Positions 27,476 to 39,300 are shown, counted from the stretch's first letter. The stretch: DNA of 64,000 bases from Prosthecodimorpha hirschii (GCF_001305515.1 NZ_LJYW01000001.1:4297934-4361933), one strand, 5' to 3'. The notes: generated from the sequence alone by a model not told the origin. Numbers and translations are program-made.

Positions 27476-29164
27476 TCAGCGGGCCGGCCGGACCGGGGCG
27501 AGATGGCCGCGATAGCGCACCAGCCGGCCGAGCCGGAGCGGCAGGCTCATCTCGACATCGAAGGTGAAGCGCCCGTCCTCGTCGACCGCCTCGACCGCAT
27601 AGGCCTCCGGCCCGAGCAGCGCCGGCAGCGGCAGCCGGCCGATCCGCCAGCCGGCCGAGCGGAACACCAGCCCGTAGGGATTGGCCTCCAGGGCGAGCCG
27701 GAAGCGGAACGGGCCGAACCGTTCCTCGATCACGCCGGCGCCGGCATCGGCTTCGGCCGCCGAGAGATGGCTGGCGAAGCGCCGGCCGGCGAAATCCCGG
27801 GTCCAGACCTCGTGGTCCGCGCCGGCGCCGGACATGTCCTCGATCCGGACCGTCAGCGGCACCGCATGGCCTTCGCGCGGCAGGCCGATCAGGCGTGCGA
27901 TCGCCCGGGCGAGCGGGTTCTTGGCGCCGTAGATGTCGGCCTCGCCGACATGGTCGGCGACCGCGCCCGGGCTGTGCAGGCCGCGCACCGGGGTCGGCAG
28001 ATTGTCGAAGGCCGCCGCCAGCGCGCGGCGGAACTGCGGCACCAGCACGTCGGTCCGCGTCGTGACCGTGATCGGCAGGCGCTCGATCTCGGCCTCGATC
28101 GCATCGAGCGGGATGCGGCCGGCCGCGATGTCGGCGCGCGGCAGGATCTTGCCGGCGGCGATCACCTTCAGGGCGGCGACGGCCGGAAGGGTCGGGATGG
28201 TCGGCCCGGAGCCCGCCTCGGCGACCAGTTGCCAGACGGCGCGCACCCGCCGTCCGGCCGCTTCCGTGCCGACCGCCTCGACCAGCATGCCGCCGCGGTC
28301 GCTGCCGAGCCGGTCGAGCCACAGCGCCATGCGGCGCAGCGGCTCGGCGAGGCCGGTCAGCGATCCGACGAAGGGCAGCCGTGCCCATTGCGCCAGCGCC
28401 CAGAGGCCGAAATGCAGCACCGGCAGTTCGAGCCCGGCCTTGAACACGGCGGCCCGGGTCGGCCGGTAGCGATGGGCGAGGAGATCGAGGTCGGGCGTCT
28501 CGGCGAGCGAGACCCAGCGCCGGCCGAGCCCCTCGATGCGGATCGCCTGCGGCCAGTCCCAGCCCGGCCGCTCCTGCCAGACGCTGTTCTCGAAGACGCG
28601 GACCGGCCGCCCGGCCCAGGACAGGATGGCGCGGATCACGGCCTTGCCGCGCGGCGCGCGATTGCCCGACGCGATGGCGGCGAAGACCGTCTCGACCTTG
28701 CCCCAGTTGCGCGTCATCCGGTCGAGCACGGCGTTGGACAGGCCCGGCGTCGAGCTGGCGCCGGTCAGCACCACCACGCCGGCGCGGCGCGCGCGGGCAT
28801 CGAGCGGCGGGATCGTGCGCACGAAGTCGCGCGCATCGGCGAGGTCGACATAGTGGCAGCCGGCATCGATCGCGGCTTCCGCGACCCGCGGCGTGGCCCC
28901 CTGCCAGGGACCGGCCGCATCGACCACGGCCCAGAGCCGCAGGCCCTTCAGGTCGTCGGCGGTCAGCGTCGCGGTGTCGAGCACGACCGGTTCGACCGCG
29001 AAGCCCGGATGCAGGCCCGACAGCTCGCGCGCCGCCCGTTCGATGCGCGCCTTGTCGCGGCCGGCGATGACCACCACGAAATCGGTCGTCGCCAACAGCC
29101 GCTCCACCAGACGGGAGCCGAAGGCGCCGCTCCCGCCGATGACCAGAACGCGACGGGCCGTCAT
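27476..29164 (-). CDS. Saccharopine dehydrogenase-like protein with DUF4166
   Basis: The 562-residue protein starts with a Rossmann NAD-binding domain (VLVIGGSGAFGSRLVERL, residues 5-22), the saccharopine-dehydrogenase-like N-terminal part. The region from about residue 370 to the end, with HEVWTRDFAGRRFASH and FRFRLALEANPYGLVF, has the DUF4166 pattern. The reaction is unknown. The ATG at 29164 overlaps the stop of the DCC gene by four bases (ATGA), so the two are one operon. A much longer in-frame opening upstream is the shadow of the DCC gene. Confidence 0.85.
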   Translation of the reverse strand: MTARRVLVIGGSGAFGSRLVERLLATTDFVVVIAGRDKARIERAARELSGLHPGFAVEPVVLDTATLTADDLKGLRLWAVVDAAGPWQGATPRVAEAAIDAGCHYVDLADARDFVRTIPPLDARARRAGVVVLTGASSTPGLSNAVLDRMTRNWGKVETVFAAIASGNRAPRGKAVIRAILSWAGRPVRVFENSVWQERPGWDWPQAIRIEGLGRRWVSLAETPDLDLLAHRYRPTRAAVFKAGLELPVLHFGLWALAQWARLPFVGSLTGLAEPLRRMALWLDRLGSDRGGMLVEAVGTEAAGRRVRAVWQLVAEAGSGPTIPTLPAVAALKVIAAGKILPRADIAAGRIPLDAIEAEIERLPITVTTRTDVLVPQFRRALAAAFDNLPTPVRGLHSPGAVADHVGEADIYGAKNPLARAIARLIGLPREGHAVPLTVRIEDMSGAGADHEVWTRDFAGRRFASHLSAAEADAGAGVIEERFGPFRFRLALEANPYGLVFRSAGWRIGRLPLPALLGPEAYAVEAVDEDGRFTFDVEMSLPLRLGRLVRYRGHLAPVRPAR

Positions 29165-29613
29165 GTCGGATCGCTGCTCCCGGCGACGAGCCGGCCGGAC
29201 AGTTCCGGGCCGGGCACCATGCAGGTCTCGCTGCGGCCGAACAGGCGGTAGCGGTTGCGGGCGATCAGGTCGTAGAGGCGATCGCGCACGACGCGCGGCA
29301 CCAGGCGCGCCAGCGGCGTCCAGCGCCAGCCGGGCAGGCGGCGGGTGACCTCGATGGCGGCATCGGACTTGAACCAGACCCTGCCGCCGACCGCGACCGC
29401 GTTGGTTTCGGGCGCCTCGGGGTCGATCCCCAGCGTGGCGGCCAGACGGCGGCCGGCCTCGGTCTGGATCGGCAGGAAGCGGAACCGCCGCGCAGCGTCG
29501 CGCCGGGCCACGAATCGAACCCACCGCGAACAGAACACGCAGACGCCGTCGAACAGGATCACGCCGTCGGCGCCCTGCCAGGGGACCGGAGACCAGTCTC
29601 GGGACTTCAGCAT
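29161..29613 (-). CDS. DCC family thiol-disulfide oxidoreductase
   Basis: The 150-residue protein carries the family motif ILFDGVCVFCSRWVRFV at about residues 19-35, with the Asp-x-x-Cys-x-x-Cys core that names the DCC family (DUF393). The rest includes FRFLPIQTEAGRRL and a C-terminal RNRYRLFGRSETC. Function is inferred from the two-Cys motif; no substrate is known. It is the first gene of a coupled pair with the DUF4166 gene, an arrangement that suggests a shared redox step. Confidence 0.88.
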   Translation of the reverse strand: MLKSRDWSPVPWQGADGVILFDGVCVFCSRWVRFVARRDAARRFRFLPIQTEAGRRLAATLGIDPEAPETNAVAVGGRVWFKSDAAIEVTRRLPGWRWTPLARLVPRVVRDRLYDLIARNRYRLFGRSETCMVPGPELSGRLVAGSSDPT

Positions 29614-29775
29614 TCAGGCGTATTCCGGCGGGAGCGCCGGATCCAGCCCCGGCTGCGAGGATCGACAGGGTGGCCCGGCGGATGCGGCAAGGCAATGGGC
29701 AACATCCGACGAAATCAGTGCGAAACACATCCCCTGTAACAAGCTGCAGAAGCGCCACAGTGGGGTCATGCGTCG

Positions 29776-31398
29776 ATGTCGGAAGGTCGTAGGGTCGAAA
29801 TGCCGGTTTCGCGTTCGGCCCTCGACATGCATCGCACCGGTCGCCTGCGGATGTCCGCCGGCCTTTGGCGCCGGCTCGGCCTTCTGACCGTCTTCGGGGG
29901 CGCCGTCGCCCTTGTGCCGATGGCGGCGCCGGCCCTGTTCAGCGAGCGTCCGTCCGAAGCGCTGCTCCCGGAAGCCGGTCGGTTTGCCCGCGCCGCCGCC
30001 GCCGCGGTTCCCGCCGTGCCGACCCATGTCGGCCAGACCGCGGCCGGCGAGATCCTGGCCGCCGTCGCGCCGCCGCCGCGGCGCCTGCCGCCGGAGGATG
30101 TCGACGCCGACGCCGTTCCGGCGCCCGCGGCACCGGAGCCGGCCTTGCGCGTCGCCGCCGGACCCGGTGCGGCCGATACCTCCAAGCTCGCCTCGGTATC
30201 GCCGGCCGCGACGGTCTCGATCGAGGACATGGCCCGCCGTTTCGCCGCCCTGGCGGCGACCGGACCGGTTCCCGAGCCGCGCAACGCCCCGGAATGGTAT
30301 CACAATGCCCGCACGGCCGAGATGCGCGGCGATGCCGTCGAGGCGCGCCGGGCCTATCTGAAGGTTGCCGGGCTCGACCTCGACGCGGTCGATCCCTGGA
30401 GCCGGCTCGCCGCCCTGGTGCTGGTCCAGGACGGCCGCTCGGGCGCCCGCCAGGTCTTCGCCACGCTGGCCGATCGCAATCGCGCGCCTGCCTTCGAGCT
30501 GGTCGCCGCGACGCTCGCCGAGGATGCCGATCGCCGGCGCCGGATCGAGGCCTTCATGGCCATGAATCCCGATTACGGGCCGGGCTGGTATCTCTATGCC
30601 GACGAATTCTCCGAATCCCGGCTCGGCAGCCAGACCATCGGCGAGAAGCGGCGCGAGCGCGATGCGCTCAACCGCTTCCTGCAGGCCGAGGAGGCCGGTC
30701 TGCTGAAGAACCGGTTCCTGGACCTCTCCATGCTGGCCGACTGGCTCGACAAGGCGCGCCGCCGCCGCGGCGTGCTGGAGACGGCGCTGATCAACATGCC
30801 GAGCGAGCCGCGGGCGATCTTCACGCGCTCGAATGCCGACTGGTCGGTCTATGTGCAATTGCCGGAGCCGGCGACCGGCTTCTCCTACCGGCTCGGCGAG
30901 GCCGGACCGATGGTCCAGGCCGGGCCCGCCGTCGGCATCGATCAGCGCACCGGCCGGCCGAGCCCGAACACGACCATCTCGGTCGTCCCGGGCGCCGAGC
31001 CGCAGGTGATCGAGGTCGCCTACCAGGATCTGCGCGGCAGCCCCGTGGGTCCGTTCCGGATTCCGTTCGATCCGATGTCGGCGCTGGTCGGGCAGCAGCG
31101 CCAGGCCCTGGAAATGACCAAGGGCTCGTGGGTGGCCTACCGCGAAGGCAGCGGCCTGACACTCTATACCACCCACCTGATGACCTATCGCTGCACCATC
31201 GCGAAGGCCACCTACGGCCTCGACAGCGAGCCGGTCGACAAGGCGATCCCGCTGCCGCCCTGCGACCCGAAGGATCCCTTCTCGGTGCCGTCCGGCGCGA
31301 CGCCCTATTTCAAGATCCCGGCGACGACCCGGTCGGTGACCGTCCGGCTGGAATTCCGCGACGGCAGTCGTTCGGAAACGACGCTGCCGCGGCGCTGA
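29776..31398 (+). CDS. Membrane-anchored protein of unknown function with TPR-like region
   Basis: The 540-residue protein has a basic start, one hydrophobic helix (about residues 34-55, LGLLTVFGGAVALVPMAAPALF), then an Ala/Pro-rich linker to about 145. A helical TPR-like part follows (NAPEWYHNARTAEMRGDAVEARRAYLKV, 170-197), then a beta-rich C-terminal half (TGFSYRLGEAGPMVQAGPAVG, YRCTIAKATYGLDSEPVDKA). Most of it is probably periplasmic. I recognise no named family. Starts at 29776 and 29800 are both possible. Codon use matches the neighbours, so it is likely native rather than newly acquired. Confidence 0.7.
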   Translation: MSEGRRVEMPVSRSALDMHRTGRLRMSAGLWRRLGLLTVFGGAVALVPMAAPALFSERPSEALLPEAGRFARAAAAAVPAVPTHVGQTAAGEILAAVAPPPRRLPPEDVDADAVPAPAAPEPALRVAAGPGAADTSKLASVSPAATVSIEDMARRFAALAATGPVPEPRNAPEWYHNARTAEMRGDAVEARRAYLKVAGLDLDAVDPWSRLAALVLVQDGRSGARQVFATLADRNRAPAFELVAATLAEDADRRRRIEAFMAMNPDYGPGWYLYADEFSESRLGSQTIGEKRRERDALNRFLQAEEAGLLKNRFLDLSMLADWLDKARRRRGVLETALINMPSEPRAIFTRSNADWSVYVQLPEPATGFSYRLGEAGPMVQAGPAVGIDQRTGRPSPNTTISVVPGAEPQVIEVAYQDLRGSPVGPFRIPFDPMSALVGQQRQALEMTKGSWVAYREGSGLTLYTTHLMTYRCTIAKATYGLDSEPVDKAIPLPPCDPKDPFSVPSGATPYFKIPATTRSVTVRLEFRDGSRSETTLPRR

Positions 31399-31474
31399 CG
31401 ACGGCTCCCGGATCGGCGTTCCGACCGGCCCCCGGGCGTAGCCGAGGGCCCGCGGGACGCGGTCTTGCCGCCGG

Positions 31475-32101
31475 TCACGCCGTGCGGTCGACCCCGGCCG
31501 CCTCGGCGGGGGCTGCGGGGGCCTTCGGGCCGCCCTTGGCGACGCCGACCAGGGCCGGCCGCAGCACCCGGTCGCCGAGCACGTAGCCGTCCTGCAGCAC
31601 CTGCAGCACGGTGCCGGACGGAACCTCGGCATTCGGGATCTCGAACATCGCCTGATGCAGGTTCGGGTCGAAGCGGCCGCCCATCGGCTCGATCCGACGC
31701 ACGCCGTGCTTCTCCATCGCCTTGGCGAGTTCGCGGCCGGTCAGTTCGACGCCCTCGATCAGCGACGTGACGGCGGCCTCGGCCGCCGCGCGCGCCTCGG
31801 CCGGCAGGGCGCCGACGGCGCGGGTCAGGTTGTCGGAGACGCCGAGCAGTTCGCGGGCGAAGGCCGTGATGGCGTAGTCGCGCGCGTCCTTGATCTCCTT
31901 CTCGGTGCGCCGGCGCAGATTTTCCATCTCGGCCAGCGTACGGAGCAGGCGATCCTTCATCTCGGCGTGTTCGGCGCGCAGCTGTTCGGTCGGATCGGGG
32001 GTGGCGGTCTCGGCGGGGGCGGCGTCGGGCGTCGGCGCGCCCGCGGCCGCCGCTTCGGTCTGATCCGCCGCGGTGGTGTTCGAACGGGTTTCGTCGCTCA
32101 T
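31475..32101 (-). CDS. grpE: Nucleotide exchange factor GrpE
   Basis: The 208-residue protein is GrpE, which releases ADP from DnaK. It has a disordered acidic, Ala-rich N-terminus (to residue 45), a long coiled coil ([34 protein letters not shown]), a four-helix bundle and the C-terminal beta domain with [21 protein letters not shown] and [20 protein letters not shown]. The gene is monocistronic here, with no dnaK or hrcA nearby, and converges on the preceding exported unknown with a 76-base gap. The start at 32101 was chosen over a frame extension to 32176. Confidence 0.96.
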   Translation of the reverse strand: MSDETRSNTTAADQTEAAAAGAPTPDAAPAETATPDPTEQLRAEHAEMKDRLLRTLAEMENLRRRTEKEIKDARDYAITAFARELLGVSDNLTRAVGALPAEARAAAEAAVTSLIEGVELTGRELAKAMEKHGVRRIEPMGGRFDPNLHQAMFEIPNAEVPSGTVLQVLQDGYVLGDRVLRPALVGVAKGGPKAPAAPAEAAGVDRTA

Positions 32102-32200
32102 GGCGTCCTCAATCAACAGGCCGGATTCGGGTTCGGTTCCGGCCGTGCATTTGAGGTTTCGCAGCGGCGAAATCAAGCCATCCGTCGGCCGATACGCAAA

Positions 32201-32222
32201 CGCCCCGGCCGGGGCCGGGGCG
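32201..32222 (-). terminator. Hairpin terminator after trxA
   Basis: On the minus strand a 10-bp perfect stem (CGCCCCGGCC with GGCCGGGGCG, two-base loop) is followed by TTTGCG. It lies 34 bases after the trxA stop and before grpE. The T-run is short. Confidence 0.6.
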
Positions 32223-32255
32223 TCGCGACAGACGAGCGCGCCGAAGGACGGCGGA

Positions 32256-32579
32256 TCAGGCGATGTTGGTCTTGATCCATTCCACCATCTTGTTCTTCGG
32301 ATAGGCGCCGACCAGGTTGGCGGCCGGCTTGCCGTCGCGGAACAGGATCAGGGTCGGGATCGAGCGCACGCCATAGACCTGCGCGATGCGCTGGTTGTCG
32401 TCGATGTTGAGCTTGGCGATCTTCACGCTGCCGGACATCTCGGTCGAGATCTCCTCGAGCGCCGGGGCGATCATGCGGCACGGGCCGCACCACTCGGCCC
32501 AGAAGTCGACCAGCACGGGCTCGGAGGACTTGAGCACGTCGGCTTCGAACGACGAATCGGTGACTTTCTCGGACGCCAT
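32256..32579 (-). CDS. trxA: Thioredoxin
   Basis: The 107-residue protein is a complete thioredoxin with the active site WCGPC at residues 30-34, the preceding VDFWAEW, the cis-proline region [12 protein letters not shown] and the C-terminal helix. It reduces protein disulfides in the cytoplasm. It lies 110 bases downstream of addA on the same strand, an adjacency common in this bacterial order, and is followed by its own hairpin terminator. The ATG at 32579 follows AAAGG. Confidence 0.97.
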   Translation of the reverse strand: MASEKVTDSSFEADVLKSSEPVLVDFWAEWCGPCRMIAPALEEISTEMSGSVKIAKLNIDDNQRIAQVYGVRSIPTLILFRDGKPAANLVGAYPKNKMVEWIKTNIA

Positions 32580-32689
32580 GGGAAAGGCCTTTCGGAACGG
32601 GCGCTTCACGCGCCGCAAGTATGCATCGGATGGACCAAGGTAGGAACCGGGCCGGGTAGCGTCAAGAAGACCGCGCCACAAGCCTGCCG

Positions 32690-35600
32690 TCACGAAAAGG
32701 AGAGCCCGGCCGCCATCGCGTCGAGCGCGGCCGGATCGAGCTCGGCGATCGACGGCCGCGCGGTCCACAGGATCGCGCAGCGGATGCGCCGGCCGGGGAA
32801 GATGTCGGCGAGCACGCGCCGGTAGACGGCCATCTGGGCGAGATAGTCGCGCGGCGTGCCGGCGGCATCGGCCGGCGGGTTGCGGTTGGTCTTGTAGTCG
32901 AGCACGACGACATCCGTCGCGGAGACGGCGAGCCGGTCGATCTGGCCCGAGACGGCGCGGCGCGTGCCGTCGGCGAGGGCGATCTCGCCGGCGATGGCCA
33001 CCTCGGCGCGCGAGCCGGGCGCGAACAGGGCCGCGAAGGCCCCGTCCTCGATCACGCGCAGCACCTCGTCGACCAGCCGGTCCCGGTCCGCGGCCTCGCT
33101 GTCGGCGAGCGTGCGCGCCACGAAGGCCTCCGCGGCCATCCGCCGCCGCTCCGCCGCCATGTCGGGCAGGACTTCGAGCAGCTTGTGGATCACCCGGCCG
33201 CGCCGGGCCTCGAAGGATTCCGGCGCCAGTGCTGCCTCGAAGGCGCTGACCGCCGGATAGGCCGGCAGCGCCTCCTTGGTGGCGATCTCGGCCAGGGCCT
33301 TGGACGGCCGCAGCAGCTCCGGACCGGCGACCGAGGGTGCCGGGCGCGCGATCCAGTCGGGCAGGGGGCTTTCGACCGGCCCGACCGCCGCCGTGTCGGC
33401 GACCGGCGGCACCGGCGGGCGCTCGGCCGCGCGCCAGCGCGTCGCCAGGAGCGTGCGGTCCGGCGCCTCGATCCGGACGGCTTCGGGAGACGGCGACAGG
33501 GCCAGGTCGATCGAGCGGAACCAGCACTCGTCGTCGAGCCCGCTCCGGCCGGCATGGGCGACCACATAGAGACGGTCGGCGGCGCGCGTCATGGCCACAT
33601 AGAGCAGGCGGCGGTATTCCTCGCCCTGCTCGCGTTGCCAGTCGGCGATCGCCGCCTCGATCCGGGCGGAGCGGAGCTCCTTGCGCGGGCACCAGACCAG
33701 GAGCGGCACGGCATCGAGCCCGGCCGCGGCCACGACCGGCACGGCGACCAGCTTCGGCGCATGGCGCGCATTGACCGGCTTGGAGCCGCCGTCGACCAGG
33801 AACACCACCGGCGCCTCCAACCCCTTGGCGCCGTGCACGGTCATCACGCGCACCTCGTCGCGCGCCTCGTCGAGTTCGCGCTTGATCTCCGGCGGGCTCG
33901 CCGCGAAGGCGGCCAGGAAGCCGGCGAGGCTCGGCGCGGCGACGCGGTCATGGGCGAGCGCGGCGGCCAGGAATTCGTCGATTACGTCGTCGGCTTCTGG
34001 CCCGAGCCGTGCGGCAATGCGCTGGCGGCCCCCCTCCGCCGACAGGATGCCGGCATAGAACTCGAACGGCGGCACCAGATCGGCGCGGCGGCGCCAGCCG
34101 GCCAGCCGGCGATAGGCCTCCGCGGCTGCCGGGTCGGTTGCCCCGCCGGCTCCCTCCGCATCCGCAGATGCGTCGCTCCCGGGATCGCCGCCCGCCGCAC
34201 GGTCGCCCGTCACACTGTCGCCCGCCGTACCGTCCCCGGCGGCCGCGCGCAGCGCGTCCCAGAGCGCCGTCCGGTCGTTCTCGCGCCGGGATGCGACCCG
34301 GTAGAGCTGCTCCTCCGAGAGGCCGATCAGCGGGCTCTTCAGCACCGTCGCGAGCGACAGGTCGTCCTCCGGCAGCAGCACGACGCGGCCGAGCGCGACC
34401 AGATCCTCGATCGCGATATGGTCGGTCAGTCGCAGCCGGTCGGCACCCGCGGCCGGAATGCCGCGCTCCTTCAGCACCCGGTTCATGGCCTCGACGAAGG
34501 CGCCGCGCTTGCGGACCAGGATCAGCACGTCGCGCGGGCGGACCGGCCGCCCGGTGCCCTCCAGCCGGAAGCCCGGCGCGGTCAGCCGCTCGATTTCGTC
34601 GGCGATGCGCCGGGCAAGCAGGAGCGGCGGCGCGGCGGCACCGAGCCGGTCGATCGGGGCGGTCCAATCCTCCGGCTCGCTCAGCGCCACCGGCATCACC
34701 GGCGGCCAGATCTCGACCATCCCGGGTGCGGAGGCGCGCACGGCGAGGTGCCGCTGCCAGCCGCCGCCGGCGACGCCGGCCTGCATCTCGGGCGCGGCGA
34801 AGACCCGGTCGACCGCCTCCAGCACGTCCGGCGTCGAGCGGAAGGAAAGATCGAGCGGGACCCGGTCGAAGCGGCCGCCGCCGCGCGGCACCGCGATGGC
34901 GAAATGCGCCTCGTTGGCGCCGAATTCCTTCGGGGCGGCGTCCTGGAACGAGTAGATCGACTGCTTCTCGTCGCCGACCGCGAAGATCGTCCGGCCGCGC
35001 CGCGCGCCCTCGCCGGCAAAGAATTCCTCGGTCAGCTGGCGCACGATCGCCCATTGGCGCGGGCTGGTGTCCTGCGCCTCGTCGACCAGGACATGGTCGA
35101 TGCCGCGGTCGAGCTTGTATTGGACCCAGGCGGCGGCCTCCGAGCGCGACAGGAGCTGCAGCGTGCGGGCGATCAGGTCGTCGAAATCGAGCGCCCCGCG
35201 CGCCCGCTTGGAGCTCTCGTAGTCGGCCAGCACGGCGTCGCCGAGCGCGATCAGCGCCAGCGTCGCGGCGCGGGCGCGATGCGCCACCAGCCGGTCGACG
35301 AGGCCGGAGAGGCGGGCGCCTTCGCGATCGAGCCGCTCCTCCAGGTCGCCGATCCGGTCCTTGACGAATTTGGTCGCGAAGCGGCTTGCCGCGCGCGGCT
35401 TGCGGTCCTTGGTCAGGAAGATGTCGAGCCAGGCCTCGCGGGCGGCCTCCGGCGCCGCGCCCCGCGCCGCCCCGAAGGCGGTCGCCAGGGCGATGTCGGT
35501 CGCTTTGTCGGACTGGCCGGCGGTGGCGATCAGCCGGTCGAGCCAGGGGCCGGCGAAGTCCGGCGACTGCAGAATGGCGTCCGCCGCCGTCTCGGGCGTC

Positions 35601-36319
35601 TCGCCGGGCGGCAGGCCGAGGGCCGTGCCGAGCAGGCCTTCGATGCGCGCGAAATCGCCGATCTCCGCCGTGCGGAAGGCGCGGCGGAAGCTGTCGCGCC
35701 GGCGCACCAGTTCGTCGAGCGCGCTGGTGAAGCCGTCCTCGCCGGCCGTGTCGATGACGTCGACCAGGGCGGCGCCGAGATGCCCGTCCGGCCCCTCGGC
35801 GGCGGCGCGGACCAGGATGCGGTTGCGGGCGCGGTCGATCAGCTCGCGCTCGCCGGCCTCGTCGAGGATCTCGAAATTGCCGGCGAGATCGGCCTCGATC
35901 GGGAACTGCTGCAGGATGCGTTCGCAGAAGCCGTGGATGGTCTGGATCTTGAGCCCGCCCGGCGTCTCGATCGCGGAGGCGAACAGGCGCCTCGCCCGGA
36001 TCAGGTCGCCCGGAGCCGGGTCGGTGCCGGTCACGTCGGCCAGACTGCGGACGAGGCTGGCGTCGTCGGCGACGGCCCATTTGGCCAGATCGTCGAAGAC
36101 GCGGTTGGACATGGTCGCCGCCGCCGCCTTGGTGAAGGTCAGGCAGAGGATCTTCGAGGCCGGCGTGCCGGCGAGCAGGATGCGCATCACCCGCCGGGTC
36201 AGCACATGGGTCTTGCCCGAGCCGGCATTGGCCGACACCCAGGCCGAGGCACGCGGATCGCTCGCCCGGCGCTGGCGGTCGGCGGTGTCCTTCGGCACGA
36301 CGATGCGGGCGCCGCTCAT
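32690..36319 (-). CDS. addA: Double-strand break repair helicase-nuclease AddA
   Basis: The 1209-residue protein is the UvrD-like helicase and nuclease subunit of AddAB, which resects DNA ends before RecA-dependent repair. Walker A is ANAGSGKT (residues 30-37), helicase motif Ia is [11 protein letters not shown], motif II is [11 protein letters not shown], and motif III is [18 protein letters not shown]. Motif V includes [12 protein letters not shown] and motif [15 protein letters not shown] RecB-like nuclease motif, VLDYKTNR, is near the C-terminus. Its ATG overlaps the addB stop (ATGA), so the two are translated together. Confidence 0.96.
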   Translation of the reverse strand: MSGARIVVPKDTADRQRRASDPRASAWVSANAGSGKTHVLTRRVMRILLAGTPASKILCLTFTKAAAATMSNRVFDDLAKWAVADDASLVRSLADVTGTDPAPGDLIRARRLFASAIETPGGLKIQTIHGFCERILQQFPIEADLAGNFEILDEAGERELIDRARNRILVRAAAEGPDGHLGAALVDVIDTAGEDGFTSALDELVRRRDSFRRAFRTAEIGDFARIEGLLGTALGLPPGETPETAADAILQSPDFAGPWLDRLIATAGQSDKATDIALATAFGAARGAAPEAAREAWLDIFLTKDRKPRAASRFATKFVKDRIGDLEERLDREGARLSGLVDRLVAHRARAATLALIALGDAVLADYESSKRARGALDFDDLIARTLQLLSRSEAAAWVQYKLDRGIDHVLVDEAQDTSPRQWAIVRQLTEEFFAGEGARRGRTIFAVGDEKQSIYSFQDAAPKEFGANEAHFAIAVPRGGGRFDRVPLDLSFRSTPDVLEAVDRVFAAPEMQAGVAGGGWQRHLAVRASAPGMVEIWPPVMPVALSEPEDWTAPIDRLGAAAPPLLLARRIADEIERLTAPGFRLEGTGRPVRPRDVLILVRKRGAFVEAMNRVLKERGIPAAGADRLRLTDHIAIEDLVALGRVVLLPEDDLSLATVLKSPLIGLSEEQLYRVASRRENDRTALWDALRAAAGDGTAGDSVTGDRAAGGDPGSDASADAEGAGGATDPAAAEAYRRLAGWRRRADLVPPFEFYAGILSAEGGRQRIAARLGPEADDVIDEFLAAALAHDRVAAPSLAGFLAAFAASPPEIKRELDEARDEVRVMTVHGAKGLEAPVVFLVDGGSKPVNARHAPKLVAVPVVAAAGLDAVPLLVWCPRKELRSARIEAAIADWQREQGEEYRRLLYVAMTRAADRLYVVAHAGRSGLDDECWFRSIDLALSPSPEAVRIEAPDRTLLATRWRAAERPPVPPVADTAAVGPVESPLPDWIARPAPSVAGPELLRPSKALAEIATKEALPAYPAVSAFEAALAPESFEARRGRVIHKLLEVLPDMAAERRRMAAEAFVARTLADSEAADRDRLVDEVLRVIEDGAFAALFAPGSRAEVAIAGEIALADGTRRAVSGQIDRLAVSATDVVVLDYKTNRNPPADAAGTPRDYLAQMAVYRRVLADIFPGRRIRCAILWTARPSIAELDPAALDAMAAGLSFS

Positions 36320-39300
36320 TCGCTCTCGCCCCCTTCGCCGGCCGCCCATTCCTTGACCCGGGCGAGATGGTCGTAGGGGCCGTCGGTGTCGCGCTGGAAC
36401 TGGATGCGCGGCCGCGACGGATAGCCGGTGGCGGGATTGCGGTAGTGGCCGACCAGCCGCCGCAGCCGGTCGAGCGCCATGGCGGCGAGTTCGTCCGCGC
36501 TCGGCGGAGGACCGCCGCCGCGGATCGGCAGCGTCACGTCGGTGACCGCACCGCCGGCCCCGGTCCCGGACAGCTTGACATAGGCGAGCATGGCGATCGG
36601 CCGCTCGGCGAGGTCGGCGCCGAAGGCGCCCTGCCGGACCATGCCGGCCTCCAGCGGCAATTGCGGTGCGAGCAGGCTCTGCACCTGGGCGGCGGACGGC
36701 ACGGTGCCGGTCTTGTAGTCGAGGATGCCGAGCCCGCCGTCCTTGAACCGGTCGATGCGGTCGGCGCGGCCGACCAGCGTGAAGGGCGTGCCGTCGACCG
36801 GCAGGTCGAGCGCCTCGCGCTGCTCCAGCAGGCTGTCGGCGATTGCCCCGGCGCGCGGCCGCTCGAACTGGGCGATGAACCAGGCGCCGATCTTCTCCAG
36901 TCGCGGCCGCCACAGCGCCAGCACCTCCGGGAAGGCCGCATAGGCCTCCAGCGCGTCGTCGGCGAGCCGCATGAAGCGCGCCTGGGCCTCCGACGGGCTC
37001 TCTGCCTGCCGCCCGGCCACGAAAAGGTGCAGCACCTCATGCACGATGCTGCCGCGGTCGCCGCCGTCCGGGGCCTCCGCGAGCTCTTCCATCGGCTGCA
37101 GGCGCAGGACGTGGCGGGCATAGATCGCGTAGGGGTCGCGGATCAGGGTCTCGATCTCGGTCACCGAGAGCCGGTTCGGCCGCGCCTCGACCGGCGGCTT
37201 CGGCTCGGGCCGGGCGGCCGGCGCCGGGGCGGCGGCCGGGCGGTCGAGCCGGCGGGCGCGGTCCAGGTGGACGGCGCCGCGCGCGCGTAAGGACGCGGCG
37301 ATGTCCGGCCCGACCACGGCGAGGAGCCGCTGCAGCCAGCGCGACGGCACGGTCGGGGCGCCGCCGGACCGCGCGCTGCGCGACAGGATCACCTCCGGCG
37401 CCGTGACGCCTTCGACGAAGTCATGCGCCGCCAGGCCGATGCGCCTTTCCGGCGCTTCCAGGCCGAGTTCGCGCTTCATCGGGCGCGACAGCCAGGCATC
37501 GGCGCGGGTGACGGCCGGCCAGGTGCCCTCGTCGAGCCCGGCCAGGATCAGCCGGTCGACGCTCTGCAGGCGCGCCTCCAGCGGACCCCAGATGGCGATC
37601 CGGCTGCCGGTGCCGGCGGCGCGGCGGCGCACCGGCTGGTGGCCGATCAGCGCCTCGAAGAAGGCCGGATAGTCCGACCCGCGCAGCGAGATGGTGAAGG
37701 CGTCGGCGCGCGCGGCTTCGATCAGCCCGGCCAGCGCCGTCGCCAGCGCCTCGCCGGCCTCGCCCTCGAAGAGCCGGGCGTCGGAACCGTCCGCATCCGC
37801 CGCCACGGCGCGCAGCGCCGCCGCGTGAAGGCCGAGCAGATCGGCCAGCGGGACCCGGCCCGGGGCGGCGGCGGCCCGCTCCAGCGGACCGAGCGCGGCG
37901 GCGAGCCGGTCGATCAGGTCTTCGCCCGCCTGCCAACCGGCGGTGCCGAGCCGCCGCCGCTGCGGACTGGAGTCGCGCGCCGTGCGGGTGTCGTAGGCGT
38001 GCCGGCGTTCGGCGAAGGCGGCCGCCAGCCCCTCGCTGCCGGCACCCGGGCGGGGTCCGCGCAGGGCGGCGATCTCCAGCGCGCGCGCCGCGCGTCGTGC
38101 CGCGGCCCGCTCCATCCCGAAGGCGGCGAGCGGATGCTGCAGCAGGCCGACCAGCGCGACCGGCTCGAAGCCGCCGCAGGCGACCTCGGCGACCATGCGG
38201 GCGAGCACGGCGGGCGGGGTTTCGAGCAGCGGCACGCCGGCGGAATCGTCGACCGCCAGACCCCAGCGGCCGAGTTCGGCGGCGACCCGGCGGGCGAGCG
38301 TGCGGTCGGGCGTGACCAGGGCGGCGGTGCGGCCGTCGGTCTCCAGGACTTCGCGCAAGGCGAGCGCGATCGCCAGCGCCTGTTCGGCCTCCGAGCGGGC
38401 CTCCATCAGGCCGACGCCCGCGAAGGCGGCCTGCAGGGGCGCGAGCCCGCCGACGGTGGCGCGGAAGCCGGGCCAGGTCTCGGTGGTGCCGGCGGGCTTC
38501 AGCGCCTCGGCGACGACCCGGGCGCGCAGCGCCAGCGCCTCCGGCACGGCCGGTCCGACCGGCTCGACCGCGCTGCGGTCGATGCGAAAGCCGCGATCGA
38601 GCAATTGCTTCAGGCCGTATTGCGGGTGGCCATAGGCCGGTTGGCCATGATCCGGACCGCCGATCGCATTCCAACTGTCGGCATCGAGCCCGCGGTCGAG
38701 GCCCGGCAGCACGACCGCGCCGCGCGGCAGGCTCGCGATGGTGGCGAGCAGCGCCGCGGTGGCCGGGATCGAGCCGGTCGAGCCGGCGGCGATTACCGGC
38801 CCCTTCGGCGGCGCGGCGGCCAGCCGCTCGGCCTCGCGGCGGACGGCGCGGTTGCGCTGGCGGGCCGGGTCGGCCAGGCCGCGTTCGGCCAGGAAGGCCG
38901 GCCAATGCTCGGTGACGATGGACAGGAAGGACAGCGTCAGGGACCAGAAGGCGGCGTGATCCTCCGGCACGATCGATGCGAGCTTCGCCCAGTCGGCGCC
39001 CTCGGTCTCGACCTGGTCCATCAGGGTCAGCAGCGCGCGGGCGAGATGGGCGGCCTCCGCCGGCGAGGCCGGGAAGGTCGGTGCGGCGTCGGTGACCGGG
39101 TTGAAGAGATCGCGGGCGAGCGTCTCGGTCCAGGCGACCACCAGCCGGGTCAGGCCGAGCAGCCGCTCCAGGCCGTCGACCTCCGGTTCGAGATCGCGCG
39201 CGAAGGCGGCCGAGCCTTCGGCGTCGATCAGGCCGGCATCCTCGTCGATGTCGCCGAGCGGGGCGATGCGCGGCAGGATCGCGGCACGACCGCCGAGGCG

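Noticed and set aside
33185-36376. 1063-residue plus-strand frame opposite addA
   Set aside because: Antisense shadow of a gene with complete helicase motifs.
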